NCBI GenBank assembly: GCA_040112665.1 | Contig: CP157796.1 | Span: 498,813 to 562,812, forward strand | From: Oceanicaulis sp. | Lineage (GTDB): Bacteria; Pseudomonadota; Alphaproteobacteria; Caulobacterales; Maricaulaceae | Direction of reading: 5' to 3' | Length of the DNA: 64,000 nt | Shown: positions 8,396 to 17,252 of the stretch, piece after piece | How positions within the stretch are numbered: position 1 is the first letter of the stretch | Layout of the letters: every line of letters begins with the position of its first letter | Position numbers and translations under genes: made by a program | The notes under the pieces: generated by a model | What the model was told of the DNA's origin: nothing | Database searches by the model: none | What the model saw: only the letters and a program-made list of their open reading frames with translations

Positions 8396-8410
8396 ACAGC
8401 CGCTTCGCTG

Positions 8411-8450
8411 AAAAAAGAAACCCGCCGGGCGCGCGCCCGGCGGGTTTTTT
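8411..8450. terminator. Bidirectional intrinsic terminator
   Basis: A GC-rich stem of about 12 bp (AACCCGCCGGGC / GCCCGGCGGGTT) is flanked by an A-run on the left and T6 on the right. It serves both the lipoprotein gene ending at 8395 and the TonB receptor gene ending at 8471. Confidence 0.9.
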
Positions 8451-8470
8451 CATGCGCGCCAACGAACGCT

Positions 8471-10540
8471 CTAGAAACGCGCGCTCAGCGTCAGCCGCGC
8501 GTTCGCCGGGGCGCCGGGGCTGATATTGTTGTCGTTGTGCGCGCTGAACCAGTAGGTCTCGCCCGCCAGGTTCTCGACATTGAGCTGCAGATCGATCCGG
8601 TCGGTCAGCGCATAGAACGCCGCCGCATCGATCCGGGTGTAGGCCGGAAGCTCGACCGCGTTCGTGATCGAGGCGTACTGCTCGCTCTGATGAACCAGGC
8701 CCAGCGCGACGTCGAAGCGGTCGGTGAGCGCGACCCGGTTCCACAGCGAGGCGGAGAAGTCCGGCACCAGCGGCGCGGACCGGCCGGCCGGCGCAGCGTC
8801 TGTGGTGGAGGTGATCTCGCTGTCCTGCACGGCCAGGGCGCCGATCACGTTCCAGCCCTCGCGCACTTCGCCTTGCACTGAAAGCTCGAGCCCTTCGGAA
8901 CGCTGCGAGCCGGTCAGCACGACCGTGCCGGGCGTCGCGCCGGGCGCGGTGGTGTTGGTGCGGTCGAGCCGATAGAGGGCGGCGCTGACCAGAAGCTCCG
9001 GCGCGGGCTGCCAGCGCAGACCGATCTCGGTGTTCTCGAATTCTTCGGGATCGAGCGCGGCGGTGGTCACGCTGAGCGAGCTGAACTGATCGCCGGACTG
9101 GGGCAGGTAGGATTGCGACCAGCCCGCATAGAGCGAAAGACCGTCAGACGGCTCCCACACCAGGCCCAGCTTGGGCGAGACGAATTCGTCGGTGCGCGAG
9201 AAGTTCTGCGCGCCCGGACGGCGGTCGATGAAGTCGAGATCGAACCGGTCCCAGCGCAGGCCGAGCACGGCCTTGAGATCGTCGGTGAGATCGACCTGAT
9301 CCTGCACCAGCACCGCGAACAGGCCGAGTTCGTTGACGTTGTCGCGGGCGGCCGGAACGGTGAAGTCGGGCGTGAAATTGCGGCCGCGATCGGTGATGTC
9401 GAACAGGGCCGATTGCGCGTTCACGCGCACGTTCTCGCTCTCCTGACGGCCGGCCTCGACGCCGACGAGCAGGGTGTGGTCGAACCCGCCGAACGCGCCT
9501 TCCCAGATCAGATCCGCCTGGGCGAGCAGGTTCTCGCGATCGGTCGCGGAGTCGTAGGAAGAGATGCGCACCTGACCGGCGCTCACCGGGCCGCCCGGAT
9601 AGACGTTCCGGTAGAATTTCGAGTAGTCGCCGTAGCTCAGCGCGCCCCGGACATTGAAGCCGTTTCCGAGATCATGGCTCAGCACGGCGCGCAGCGTGCC
9701 GACTTCGATCTCGCTGTAGGAGAGGTCGGGATTGCCGAAATAGACGTCTTCGGGACCGGACCAGGGCCGGCCGTTCTCCGACGGCACGCCGCGATCCACG
9801 GTGCGTTGGTCCTCGAACCATTCGCCGAACACATCAAGGCGGGTGTCCGGTCCGAGATCGAAGGCGGCGGCGGGCGCGAGGCCCCGGCGCTCGATCTCCA
9901 CCAAATTGCGGAAGCTTTCGCTGTCCTCGATCACCGCGTTCACGCGCGCGGCCATCGCGGGCGTGATCTCCGCGCCGAGATCGAGCGCGGCGCGGGCCTG
10001 GCCGAACGTGCCGAGCGACAGATCGATCGCGCGCACGTCCGCGCCGGCGGCCTTGCTGACCCGGTTGATCGCGCCGCCGCCCGTGCCGCGGCCGAAGACC
10101 AGCGCGGACGGGCCCTTAATCACGTCCACGCGCTCCACGTTGTAGAGATCGCGCAGGTACTGCAGGTCGTCGCGCAGACCGTCGACGAAGAAGTCCGAGG
10201 TGGTGATGTTGCCGCGGAAGATCGGCGCGTCGCGATGGCCTTCGCCCTGCCCCATGGTCACGCCGGGCACGTAGCGGACGAGTTCGCCCAGGCCGGTCAT
10301 GGCCTGATCGTCGATGACGTCGCGAGTGATCACGAACAGCGATTGCGGCAGATCTTCCAGCGGCGTCGGCGTGCGCGTGGCAGAACTCGACTCGTCCTCG
10401 GCGTAGGAGCTGCGCGTGCCGTAGACGTAGATCACGTCCTCGGGCGCGGCCTCCGCGCCGTCGGCGGCGTCGGAGGCGAAAACGGCCGGAGACAGCGCGG
10501 CGGCGGAGACGGCCGCGCAAAGAAGCGTGCGGAAACCCAT
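8471..10540 (-). CDS. TonB-dependent siderophore receptor
   Basis: 689 aa outer-membrane beta-barrel transporter for ferric siderophores, energised by TonB-ExbBD. The signal peptide covers about 1-22. The plug domain runs about 40-165 with a TonB-box-like VIYVYGTR, TPLEDLPQSLFVITRDVI, GVTMGQGEGHRDAPIFRG, FFVDGLRDDLQYLRDLYNVE and VIKGPSALVFGRGTGGGAIN, all typical of the FhuE/FiuA-type siderophore receptor group. The barrel follows and ends with the aromatic terminus LTLSARF. A Fur-box-like site lies 57 bases upstream, fitting iron repression. No siderophore synthesis genes are nearby, so it probably imports a foreign siderophore; the ligand is unknown. Confidence 0.93.
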   Translation of the reverse strand: MGFRTLLCAAVSAAALSPAVFASDAADGAEAAPEDVIYVYGTRSSYAEDESSSATRTPTPLEDLPQSLFVITRDVIDDQAMTGLGELVRYVPGVTMGQGEGHRDAPIFRGNITTSDFFVDGLRDDLQYLRDLYNVERVDVIKGPSALVFGRGTGGGAINRVSKAAGADVRAIDLSLGTFGQARAALDLGAEITPAMAARVNAVIEDSESFRNLVEIERRGLAPAAAFDLGPDTRLDVFGEWFEDQRTVDRGVPSENGRPWSGPEDVYFGNPDLSYSEIEVGTLRAVLSHDLGNGFNVRGALSYGDYSKFYRNVYPGGPVSAGQVRISSYDSATDRENLLAQADLIWEGAFGGFDHTLLVGVEAGRQESENVRVNAQSALFDITDRGRNFTPDFTVPAARDNVNELGLFAVLVQDQVDLTDDLKAVLGLRWDRFDLDFIDRRPGAQNFSRTDEFVSPKLGLVWEPSDGLSLYAGWSQSYLPQSGDQFSSLSVTTAALDPEEFENTEIGLRWQPAPELLVSAALYRLDRTNTTAPGATPGTVVLTGSQRSEGLELSVQGEVREGWNVIGALAVQDSEITSTTDAAPAGRSAPLVPDFSASLWNRVALTDRFDVALGLVHQSEQYASITNAVELPAYTRIDAAAFYALTDRIDLQLNVENLAGETYWFSAHNDNNISPGAPANARLTLSARF

Positions 10541-10596
10541 GGGTGAACCCCTTGATCGAACGAAAGCGCCGCCGCATCCCCTCGGCGCGGCGGCGC

Positions 10597-10617
10597 TGTA
10601 AATGAGAATGCGTTGCA
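10597..10617 (-). promoter_or_regulatory. Fur-box-like operator
   Basis: The minus-strand 21-mer with core CATTCTCATT flanked by TGCAA and TTACA is a good imperfect match to Fur boxes of proteobacterial TonB receptor genes. It sits 57 bases upstream of the siderophore receptor start. Iron-dependent repression is inferred from position and sequence. Confidence 0.6.
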
Positions 10618-10712
10618 GCTATCGGAGGCTGGCGGGATGCGCAAGGCCGAATGCGAGCAATTCGCAGAAACGCGGGTGTGGCGCAGCGTCGCGCCTCGCT
10701 CTGGCCGCAGCG

Positions 10713-11354
10713 TCAGGAAGCGGCGGCGTGCCCGTCCGCGTCGTCTTCGAGCGCCAGCCGGCCGCTTTCGCCGGATGTTTCCAGCGCCTCGCGGAAATGC
10801 TTGCGGCAGAGCGGGGCGTAGCGGGCCTTGTCCACACCGACCTGCTCGCCCTCGGTGATCGCCTTGCCCGAGGCGTCCACGCGCAAATTCATCGTCGCCT
10901 TGCGGCCGCACCAGCAGATCGTGCGCGCCTCGCGCAGCGCGTCGGCGATGGCCAGCAATTCGGCCGCGCCCTCGAACAGCCGACCCTGGAAGTCGGTCCT
11001 GAGGCCGTAGCACAGCACCGGAATGTCGAGATCGTCGCAGACCCGGGCGAGCGCCCAGACCTGGTCGCGGGTGAGAAACTGCGCCTCGTCGAAGAACACC
11101 ACGTCGAGCCCGTTCGCCGCTTCGGCAGCGATCGCAGCGTGAAGGTCGGTCCCGGGCCGGAAGACCCGCGCCGGCGCCCTCAGCCCGATGCGAGACTCGA
11201 TCTCGCCGGTCGAAGCCCGCGCGTCGGGCGCATGATGGCTCGAGGTCCACAGCATCACGGCCATGCCCTGCTCGCGATAATTATGCGCCGCCTGCAGCAG
11301 CATCGCGGACTTGCCCGCGTTCATCGCGGAATAGGTGAAGTAGAGCTTGGCCAT
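10713..11354 (-). CDS. tdk: Thymidine kinase (type II)
   Basis: 213 aa. Phosphorylates thymidine (deoxyuridine) with ATP in the dTMP salvage pathway. The P-loop is SAMNAGKS (9-16), the catalytic Glu90 lies in VVFFDEAQF, and CYGLRTDFQGRLF follows the switch region. Zinc ligands are visible as CWCG and, nearer the C-terminus, CRKH, as in E. coli TdK. Normal length for the family. It lies upstream of the TonB receptor on the same strand but is 172 bases away with a Fur-like site between, so separate transcription is likely. Confidence 0.95.
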   Translation of the reverse strand: MAKLYFTYSAMNAGKSAMLLQAAHNYREQGMAVMLWTSSHHAPDARASTGEIESRIGLRAPARVFRPGTDLHAAIAAEAANGLDVVFFDEAQFLTRDQVWALARVCDDLDIPVLCYGLRTDFQGRLFEGAAELLAIADALREARTICWCGRKATMNLRVDASGKAITEGEQVGVDKARYAPLCRKHFREALETSGESGRLALEDDADGHAAAS

Positions 11355-11402
11355 GAGGGAGAGTTAGCGCGATTCCTGAGCGAGAGACGGCGCGGGCGCA
11401 CG

Positions 11403-11430
11403 AAAAACCCCGGAGCCGCCGGCTCCGGGG
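11403..11430 (-). terminator. Intrinsic terminator of the SDR dehydrogenase gene
   Basis: On the minus strand CCCCGGAGCC and GGCTCCGGGG form a 10-bp stem with a 3-base loop, followed by TTTTT. It lies 28 bases after the stop of the 11458-12231 gene. Confidence 0.85.
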
Positions 11431-11457
11431 TCCTCGCAGGTGAAAGCGGCCGCCGCC

Positions 11458-12231
11458 CTATTTCGGGGGCATGCGCGCGCCGGCGTCCAGGCGCACGCAT
11501 TCGGCGTTGATGTAGTCGTTGCTGACCATGAAGTTCACGAGATCGGCGTACTCGGCCGGCGTGCCGAAGCGCTGCGGGAATTGCAGATGGCTGGCGAGGT
11601 TGGTTTTCACTTCCGGCGGCATCTGCTCGTAAATCGGGGTTTCGAAAAAGCCCGGCAGGATGGTGTTCACGCGGACGCCCTCACGCGCCAGGTCGCGCGC
11701 CATCGGCAGGGTCATGCCGTAAATCCCGCCCTTGGAGGCGGAATAGGCGACCTGGCCGATCTGGCCGTCCTGGGCGGCGACCGAAGCGGTGTTGATGATT
11801 ACGCCGCGCCCGCTTTCATCGGGATCGAGCGTCAGCATGCCCGCCGCCGCGATCGCGGCGCAGTTGAAGCTGCCGATCAGGTTGACGTTCACGACCAGGG
11901 TGAACTTGTCGAGCTGGTGCATGACGATGTCGCCGGAGGAGGACCGCCGCGCGGTCTTCTCCGCCCAGCCGATGCCGGCGCAATTGACGAGCACGCGCTC
12001 CTGGCCGTGCGCGCCGCGGGCGGTCTCGAAACCGGCCTTCACGCTCTCGGGATCGGCGACGTTGACCTTGGCAAAGGCGCCGCCGATTTCGGAGGCGACT
12101 TTCTGGCCGCGCTCTTCGTTGAGGTCGAAGATCGTGACCTTCGCGCCTTCTTCGGCGAGGCGGCGAGCCGTGCCCTCGCCCAGCCCTGACGCGCCGCCGG
12201 TGACGACCGCTGCGATGCCCTTGAGATTCAT
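11458..12231 (-). CDS. SDR dehydrogenase, 3-hydroxyacyl-CoA dehydrogenase type 2-like
   Basis: 257 aa classical short-chain dehydrogenase. NAD-binding TGGASGLGEGTARRL at 11-25, FDLNEERG after strand 2, then VNCAGIGWA. The catalytic triad is present as NTASVAAQDGQIGQVAYSASKGG (Ser, Tyr, Lys). The C-terminal GTPAEYADLVNFMVSNDYINAECVRLDAGARM resembles HSD17B10/HADH2-like enzymes that oxidise 3-hydroxyacyl-CoA or branched substrates in beta-oxidation and isoleucine breakdown. No signal peptide. The start follows AGGAGACGCAT, a good site. Substrate is assigned by resemblance only. Confidence 0.85.
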   Translation of the reverse strand: MNLKGIAAVVTGGASGLGEGTARRLAEEGAKVTIFDLNEERGQKVASEIGGAFAKVNVADPESVKAGFETARGAHGQERVLVNCAGIGWAEKTARRSSSGDIVMHQLDKFTLVVNVNLIGSFNCAAIAAAGMLTLDPDESGRGVIINTASVAAQDGQIGQVAYSASKGGIYGMTLPMARDLAREGVRVNTILPGFFETPIYEQMPPEVKTNLASHLQFPQRFGTPAEYADLVNFMVSNDYINAECVRLDAGARMPPK

Positions 12232-12389
12232 ATGCGTCTCCTCCGATGTGCAGGTTCGGCGCGTCCCGCGCGCCGTTCGCCGCTCTGATTAGCGCCCTCT
12301 CGCGGCGGTGAAAACCCGCGCCGCGCCCCATGGCGTCGCGGCGCGCGATGAGGCACAAGGCGGCCGAACCGGTCTGAAGGAGATCCGCC

Positions 12390-13256
12390 ATGCCCGACAT
12401 CCGCCCCGTCTTCGTCCTCCACGGCGGCGCCGGCATGCTCGCCGCACGCTCCTACGACCGCGAGGAGGCGCATATGGCCGAGCTCGCGGAAATCGCCCGC
12501 GACGCGCTTCTGGCCGGCGAAGCCGCCCTCGACGTCGTCACCGATGCGGTGAAGGACATGGAGGCGAGCGGGCTTTATGTCGCGGGCAAGGGCGCCTCGC
12601 CCAACCGGGCGGGCCGCTACGAACTCGATGCGGCGATCATGGACGGGCCGACCCGCAACGCAGGCGCGGTCAGCGCGCTGGAAGGCTTCACCAGCCCCGT
12701 CCTCGCCGCACGCCGGGTGATGGAAGAAACCCCGCACGTGCTGCTCGCGGGCGCCGGCGCGGCCCATTTCGCCCATGAGCAGGGCCTTGAGAAGGTGCTG
12801 GACGCGCCGAGCTATTACGTCCCGGCCGCCGCACCGGACAATCGCGCCATTCCCACCGGCACGGTCGGCGCGGTGGCGCTGGACGCGGCGGGCCGGCTGG
12901 CCGCGGCGACTTCGACCGGCGGCACGCTGAACAAGGTCTGGGGCCGGGTCGGCGATACGCCGATCATCGGCTCGGGCACCTGGGCGGACGGCCGCGCGGC
13001 GGTCAGCTGCACCGGACAGGGCGAGTATTTCATGCGCGCCAACGCCGCCGCCGACGTGTCCGCGCGCATGCGCTACGCCGATCAGACGCTGGACGCCGCG
13101 GTCGAAGGCGCGCTGGACGATGTCGCAGCGCTGGGCGGGGAAGGCGGGATCATCGCCGTGGACGCGTCCGGCGCGGTGAGCGCGCGGTTCAACTCCCCCG
13201 GCATGAAGCGCGCCCTGGTCCACGCCGACGGCCGGATCGAAGTGGCGGTGCGCTGA
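12390..13256 (+). CDS. iaaA: Isoaspartyl peptidase / plant-type L-asparaginase
   Basis: 288 aa Ntn-hydrolase. The precursor cleaves itself before Thr158 in PTGTVGAVALD, giving alpha and beta chains, and the new N-terminal Thr is the nucleophile. N-terminal motif FVLHGGAG. The DVVTDAVKDMEASGLYVAGKGASPNRAGRYELDAAIMDG region, STGG after the cleavage site (AAATSTGGTLNK) and SCTGQGEYFMR fit the type-2 asparaginase family. It hydrolyses L-asparagine and isoaspartyl dipeptides, salvaging damaged protein fragments. Start follows GAAGGAGATCC. The family's HGTVGAV begins TGTVGAV here, a conservative change. Confidence 0.92.
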   Translation: MPDIRPVFVLHGGAGMLAARSYDREEAHMAELAEIARDALLAGEAALDVVTDAVKDMEASGLYVAGKGASPNRAGRYELDAAIMDGPTRNAGAVSALEGFTSPVLAARRVMEETPHVLLAGAGAAHFAHEQGLEKVLDAPSYYVPAAAPDNRAIPTGTVGAVALDAAGRLAAATSTGGTLNKVWGRVGDTPIIGSGTWADGRAAVSCTGQGEYFMRANAAADVSARMRYADQTLDAAVEGALDDVAALGGEGGIIAVDASGAVSARFNSPGMKRALVHADGRIEVAVR

Positions 13257-13259
13257 GGC

Positions 13260-14267
13260 TCAGCGCGCAGCGATCACGTCGCCCAGCCGGGCCGTCATCC
13301 GCCAGACCAACCCCTCGGGCCTGAAGTCGGAGACGGCGTACGCATCGAGCGCCTGCTTGAGAAGCGGGCCGAGCACCAGCGTTCCGAAACCGCGCCGGGC
13401 GGGCGGGCGGCAGTCCGGCCCGCCGCGCTCGCACCATGTCAGCTCGAGCCGGTCCGACGGTGCATCCGCCGACCAGCTCAGCCGGACTTCGCCGGACCCG
13501 CTCGACAGCGCGCCATGCTTGACCGCGTTGGTGCCGAGTTCATGGACCGCCATGGCCAGATGCTGCGCCGCCTCCGCAGAAATCGCCAGCTGCGGGCCTG
13601 CGAGCGTGAGCCGGCTGTCGAGGGCCTCGCCGAGATGGGCGAGCTGGCTGCGCGCGAGCCGCTCGAAGTCCACGGAAGTCCAGCGATCCTCCATCAGGAC
13701 GTCCTGCGCGCCTGCGAGCGCTTCCAGGCGCGCCTCGAAGCGCGGCAGGAAATCCTCCGCTCCGCCGGCATGGGTCTGCCGGGCGATGGACTGCACGAGG
13801 CTCAAAAGGTTCTTGATGCGATGATCGATCTCCCGGACCAGGACCTCGCTGCGCTGTTCGGCCTGTTTGCGGGCGGTGACTTCGCGCACCGTTCCCAGAA
13901 AGCGGTCGACCTGACCTTCGGGATTTCTTAGCGGCGTATAGGAAATCACCCACCAGCGCGGCTCGCCCGTGACCGGATCGGGAGTGTCGAACTCCACCTC
14001 CTCGACCGACCGGCCAGCCATCAGCGTGGGACGCATCGTCCGCAGCACGCCTGCCGTGTTGCCCGGCAGCACGTCCTCGATCCGGCGGCCGAGATGATCG
14101 GCCACGGGGGCGCCGTTGATTTCGGCCAGCCGGCGATTGATGCGCAGGAAGCAGAACTCGGTGTCGAACAGCACCAGCCCGATCGGCGCCGTCTCGAAGA
14201 CGGTGTCGAGCAGCTCGGCGGCTTCCCCGGGACGTCCGGAGGCGGCGATGTCAGCTTCCGGTCGCAT
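13260..14267 (-). CDS. PAS-domain sensor histidine kinase, HWE family
   Basis: 335 aa, no membrane segment, so cytoplasmic. One PAS domain (about 18-135) reads TAPIGLVLFDTEFCFLRINRRLAEINGAP and ends RFLGTVREVTARKQAEQR. The dimerisation box is VREIDHRIKNLLSLVQSIARQT with phosphoacceptor His149. The HWE/HisKA_2-type ATPase domain shows HELGTNAVKHGALS and the WCERGG stretch, followed by RRGFGTLVLGPLL. Such kinases in alphaproteobacteria act in light, stress or general-stress-response signalling. No partner response regulator is adjacent; the signal is unknown. Confidence 0.88.
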   Translation of the reverse strand: MRPEADIAASGRPGEAAELLDTVFETAPIGLVLFDTEFCFLRINRRLAEINGAPVADHLGRRIEDVLPGNTAGVLRTMRPTLMAGRSVEEVEFDTPDPVTGEPRWWVISYTPLRNPEGQVDRFLGTVREVTARKQAEQRSEVLVREIDHRIKNLLSLVQSIARQTHAGGAEDFLPRFEARLEALAGAQDVLMEDRWTSVDFERLARSQLAHLGEALDSRLTLAGPQLAISAEAAQHLAMAVHELGTNAVKHGALSSGSGEVRLSWSADAPSDRLELTWCERGGPDCRPPARRGFGTLVLGPLLKQALDAYAVSDFRPEGLVWRMTARLGDVIAAR

Positions 14268-14334
14268 GGGAAAAGCCTAACAGGAGACGATTGCTCCTGC
14301 AGAACTTTCTCGTTCGGGCAAGGATGCCGGAGGC

Positions 14335-14799
14335 TTAGGCCGCGTCGCTGCGCACGCCGCTGGCCAGGATCGCCCAGATCGCGTCCGCGTCCGGCGCGGC
14401 GCGCAGCGCGCGGCGCACGTCGTCGCGGCGGAACAGGCGGGAGACCTGGGCCAGCGCCTTCAGGTGCTCGGCGCCCGCTTCTTCCGGAGCCAGCAGGAGG
14501 AAGACGAGATCGGCCGGGCGGCCGTCCACGGCGTCGAAATCGACCGGCTGCTTGAGACGGGCGAACACCCCGCACACCCGGTCGACATGTTCTGTGCGCG
14601 CATGCGGAATCGCCACGCCGTCGCCGACGCCGGTGGAGCCCAGCCGCTCGCGCTCGGTCACCGCGTCCAGAACCGGGCGGCACGGCACGGCGAGCGTACG
14701 CTGGGCGAGCTCGGTCAGGCCGTGCAGCGCCTGCTTGCGGCTGGTCGCAGCAAGGTCGGCGACCACGCCGCCGGCGGGAAGAAGATCGGTCAGAGCCAT
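14335..14799 (-). CDS. ptsN: PTS IIA-like nitrogen regulatory protein PtsN
   Basis: 154 aa EIIA-Ntr. It accepts phosphate from NPr in the regulatory PTS and controls targets such as K+ transport and nitrogen or stress signalling instead of sugar uptake. The phosphorylated His66 sits in GVGDGVAIPHARTEHV. HLKALAQVSRLFRRDDVRRAL near the C-terminus is typical. The gene ends the conserved rpoN-hpf-ptsN block, 84 bases after hpf. Confidence 0.93.
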   Translation of the reverse strand: MALTDLLPAGGVVADLAATSRKQALHGLTELAQRTLAVPCRPVLDAVTERERLGSTGVGDGVAIPHARTEHVDRVCGVFARLKQPVDFDAVDGRPADLVFLLLAPEEAGAEHLKALAQVSRLFRRDDVRRALRAAPDADAIWAILASGVRSDAA

Positions 14800-14883
14800 G
14801 AGGTCTCGGCTAACTCTATGTTCCAGGACGCATAACGCGCCGTCGCGCCGGTCGTGGCGCCAATCATAGGGCCGGAAGCAGGC

Positions 14884-15507
14884 TCACTCCGCCGCCGCGC
14901 CGGCGCTCCCTTTAGCGCCTCGGGCCGGATCGATCCAGCCCACATGACCATCCGGCCTGCGATAGACCACGTTCAGCTGACCCGATCCGGCGTTCCTGAA
15001 GATCATGAAGGGCGCGTCGGCGAGGTCCATTTCAAGCACGGCCATCGAGACCGTGAGGGTGCGCAGCTCGGCGACCTGCTCGGCGATGATCACCGGCTCC
15101 TCGCCGCCTTCCGCGCCGCCGTCGTCCTCGAGCTCGTCCAGATCGTCGCGGCGGTCTGACCGCAGCACCATGATCGAGCCGGTCTCGGCGGGCAGCGGGG
15201 CCTTGTTGTCCGCGTGGTGATCCTTCAGCCGGCGCTTGTAGCGGCGCAGGCGCTTTTCCATGTGCGTGGCGGCGTCCTCGGCCGCGCCGTAGGCTTCCCC
15301 GCCCTGCCCGGAGGCCTGAAGAAAGGCGCCGGACGGCAGGTGCACGGAGATGTCGACCTTGAAGCCGTGGCCTTCCTTGCTGGCGGTGACGAAAGCCTCG
15401 GCCGGGCGATTGAAATACTTCGCCGCGGCGTCGGAAATGCGCTGCTCCATGCGCTCGCGCAAAGCTTCCGAGACGTCGATGCCCTTGGAAACGAACTGGA
15501 TCTGCAT
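14884..15507 (-). CDS. hpf: Ribosome hibernation-promoting factor, long form
   Basis: 207 aa. Binds the 30S decoding region and dimerises 70S ribosomes to 100S in stationary phase. The N-terminal HPF/YfiA domain (1-~105) starts MQIQFVSKGIDVSEALRERM and includes FKVDISVHLPSGAFLQASGQGGEAYGAAE and KRLRRYKRRL. An acidic linker precedes the C-terminal dimerisation domain, MDLADAPFMIFRNAGSGQLNVVYRRPDGHVGWIDP. The start at 15507 follows GGGAG; the 25-residue upstream extension has no family similarity. A 243-base gap separates it from rpoN. Confidence 0.92.
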   Translation of the reverse strand: MQIQFVSKGIDVSEALRERMEQRISDAAAKYFNRPAEAFVTASKEGHGFKVDISVHLPSGAFLQASGQGGEAYGAAEDAATHMEKRLRRYKRRLKDHHADNKAPLPAETGSIMVLRSDRRDDLDELEDDGGAEGGEEPVIIAEQVAELRTLTVSMAVLEMDLADAPFMIFRNAGSGQLNVVYRRPDGHVGWIDPARGAKGSAGAAAE

Positions 15508-15610
15508 GGGGACTCCCTGTGCTGGGCGGCGCTCTGCCGGCGCCTGGCTAGTCCCGGACGGCTCCCCGCTCCCGCCGCGCATGGCGCGGCCCCATCCGTC
15601 CGGACGATCA

Positions 15611-15639
15611 CGCTAAGCCGTGCATGGAAGCAGCGTCAA
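15611..15639 (-). promoter_or_regulatory. Possible hpf promoter
   Basis: Minus-strand TTGACG and TTAGCG are spaced by 17 bases, about 105 bases upstream of hpf. The -35 box is good and the -10 box weak. It would let hpf be induced independently of rpoN. Confidence 0.35.
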
Positions 15640-15704
15640 TCTTGACAGGGTGTCGCAGCGGTGCGGAGCGGCGCATCCGGGGCCTGCCGGCCCGTTCGCC
15701 ACCT

Positions 15705-15729
15705 TCAATCGGTCCCCCGGACCGATTGA
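15705..15729. repeat. Intergenic palindrome, copy 1
   Basis: A perfect 11-bp inverted repeat TCAATCGGTCC / GGACCGATTGA with loop CCC lies between rpoN and hpf. A second palindrome with the same GTCC-CCC-GGAC centre and similar left flank (CTGCCGG..TTCGCC) is at 21394-21418, so this appears to be a dispersed element. No T-run follows. Confidence 0.65.
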
Positions 15730-15750
15730 TCGCCTAACGGCGGCCGGCGC

Positions 15751-17244
15751 TCACCCGACGCCCTTCATCATGCGGCGGCGCTGCACCGAAGAGGGGATGT
15801 TCATCGCTTCGCGGTATTTTGCCACTGTGCGCCGGGCGATCTCGACCCCGTCGGCGTGCAGGCGCTCGACGATCCGGTCGTCGCTCATCACCTCGTCGGC
15901 GGTCTCTGAATCGATCATCGCCTTGATGCGGTAGCGCACCGCCTCGGCGGAATAGGCCTCGCCGCCGTCGGACGATGCGATGGCGGAGGTGAAGAAGTAT
16001 TTCAGCTCGAACAGGCCGCGCGGGGTGGAGACGTACTTGTTCGAGGTCACCCGGCTGACCGTGCTCTCGTGCATGCCGACGGCGTCGGCGACGGTCTTGA
16101 GATTGAGCGGCCGCAGCCAGGCCACGCCCTTGGCCAGGAAGGCGTCCTGCTGACGCACGATCTCGCCTGAGACCTTGAGGATCGTCCTGGCGCGCTGATC
16201 GAGGCTTTTCACGAGCCATCCCGCGTTCTGCGCGCAGGTGGAGATGAAGACCTTCTCCTCCTCGCTGCGCGCGGCCGCGCCGATCTCCGCCGCGTAGCGG
16301 TTGTTCACCAGCACGCGCGGCAGGGTTTCGGTGTTCAGCTCCACCGCCCAGCCCCCGTCAGGGCGCTCGCGCACGAAGACGTCGGGCTCCACGGTGCGGG
16401 TGTTGTCCGCGCCGAAGCCCAGCCCCGGCTTTGGGGTCAGGCGGCGCAGCTCGGCGATCATGTCGGTCAGGTCGTCGCCGTCCACGCCGCAGGCGGCGCG
16501 CAGCCCCGCGTAATCGTGCTTGGCCAGAAGCGGCAGATTGTCCACCAGCGCAGCCATCGCCGGGTCGAGCCGGTCGCGGTCCCTGAGCTGGATCGCCAGG
16601 CACTCCTGAAGCGAACGGGCGAGCACGCCGGCGGGCTCGAACTGCTGCAGCCGGTCGAGGATGGCCTCGACCTCCGAGCGGGTCACGCCGAGCCGCTGGG
16701 CGGTCTCGTCCAGGTCGGCGCGGAAATAGCCGTCGTCTTCCGCCAGATCGATGAGATGAGCCGCGATCAGCCGGTCTGCGGCGCACAGAGCGAGATCGGC
16801 GAGCTGATCGTGCAGATGCTCGCGCAGGGTCTTCTCGGCGCTGGCGTTGGCTGCGAAATCAAAGGCTTCGGAATCGAGCGAGCCGCCCTTGCCGGCCTTG
16901 GACCAGTCCACCGACCCGCCCGCGTCCGCGGCGCCGGCCATGTCGGCCTTGGAATCCGAGTACATCGTCTCGGCGTCCGCATCGAGCGCTTCGTCGGCCT
17001 TGCCGGGCGCGTCGAAACTCAGCTCGTCGGAGACCTTTTCAGGGGCGGCGTCCTCGCGCTCAATCTCGCCGGGCTCGGGGCGTTCGTCGCGTTCGAGCAG
17101 GGGGTTGCGCTCAAGCTCTTCCTCCACGAAGGCGGCGAGCTCCATGTTGTTGAGCTGCAGCAGCTTGATCGCCTGCTGCAGCTGGGGCGTCATGACGAGC
17201 CCCTGGCCCTGGCGCGCCTCGAGTTTCTGTCCGAGCCCCGCCAT
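15751..17244 (-). CDS. rpoN: RNA polymerase sigma-54 factor
   Basis: 497 aa. Directs RNA polymerase to -24/-12 promoters that need enhancer-binding activators. Region I is GLVMTPQLQQAIKLLQLNNMEL with EELERNPLLE. The acidic region II is about 55-115. The core-binding domain includes LREHLHDQLADLALCAADR and PAGVLARSLQECLAIQL. The helix-turn-helix is TVADAVGMHESTVSRVTSNKYV, and the RpoN box ARRTVAKYRE lies about 28 residues from the end. Eight bases after lptB; start follows AGGAGGGGGC. In relatives sigma-54 controls flagellum, stalk and nitrogen genes. Confidence 0.96.
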   Translation of the reverse strand: MAGLGQKLEARQGQGLVMTPQLQQAIKLLQLNNMELAAFVEEELERNPLLERDERPEPGEIEREDAAPEKVSDELSFDAPGKADEALDADAETMYSDSKADMAGAADAGGSVDWSKAGKGGSLDSEAFDFAANASAEKTLREHLHDQLADLALCAADRLIAAHLIDLAEDDGYFRADLDETAQRLGVTRSEVEAILDRLQQFEPAGVLARSLQECLAIQLRDRDRLDPAMAALVDNLPLLAKHDYAGLRAACGVDGDDLTDMIAELRRLTPKPGLGFGADNTRTVEPDVFVRERPDGGWAVELNTETLPRVLVNNRYAAEIGAAARSEEEKVFISTCAQNAGWLVKSLDQRARTILKVSGEIVRQQDAFLAKGVAWLRPLNLKTVADAVGMHESTVSRVTSNKYVSTPRGLFELKYFFTSAIASSDGGEAYSAEAVRYRIKAMIDSETADEVMSDDRIVERLHADGVEIARRTVAKYREAMNIPSSVQRRRMMKGVG

Positions 17245-17252
17245 GCCCCCTC

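Noticed and set aside
15508..15582. Longer N-terminus for hpf
   Set aside because: The extra 25 residues are Pro/Ala/Arg-rich and unlike HPF proteins, while MQIQF at 15507 has a good ribosome site and family-typical start.
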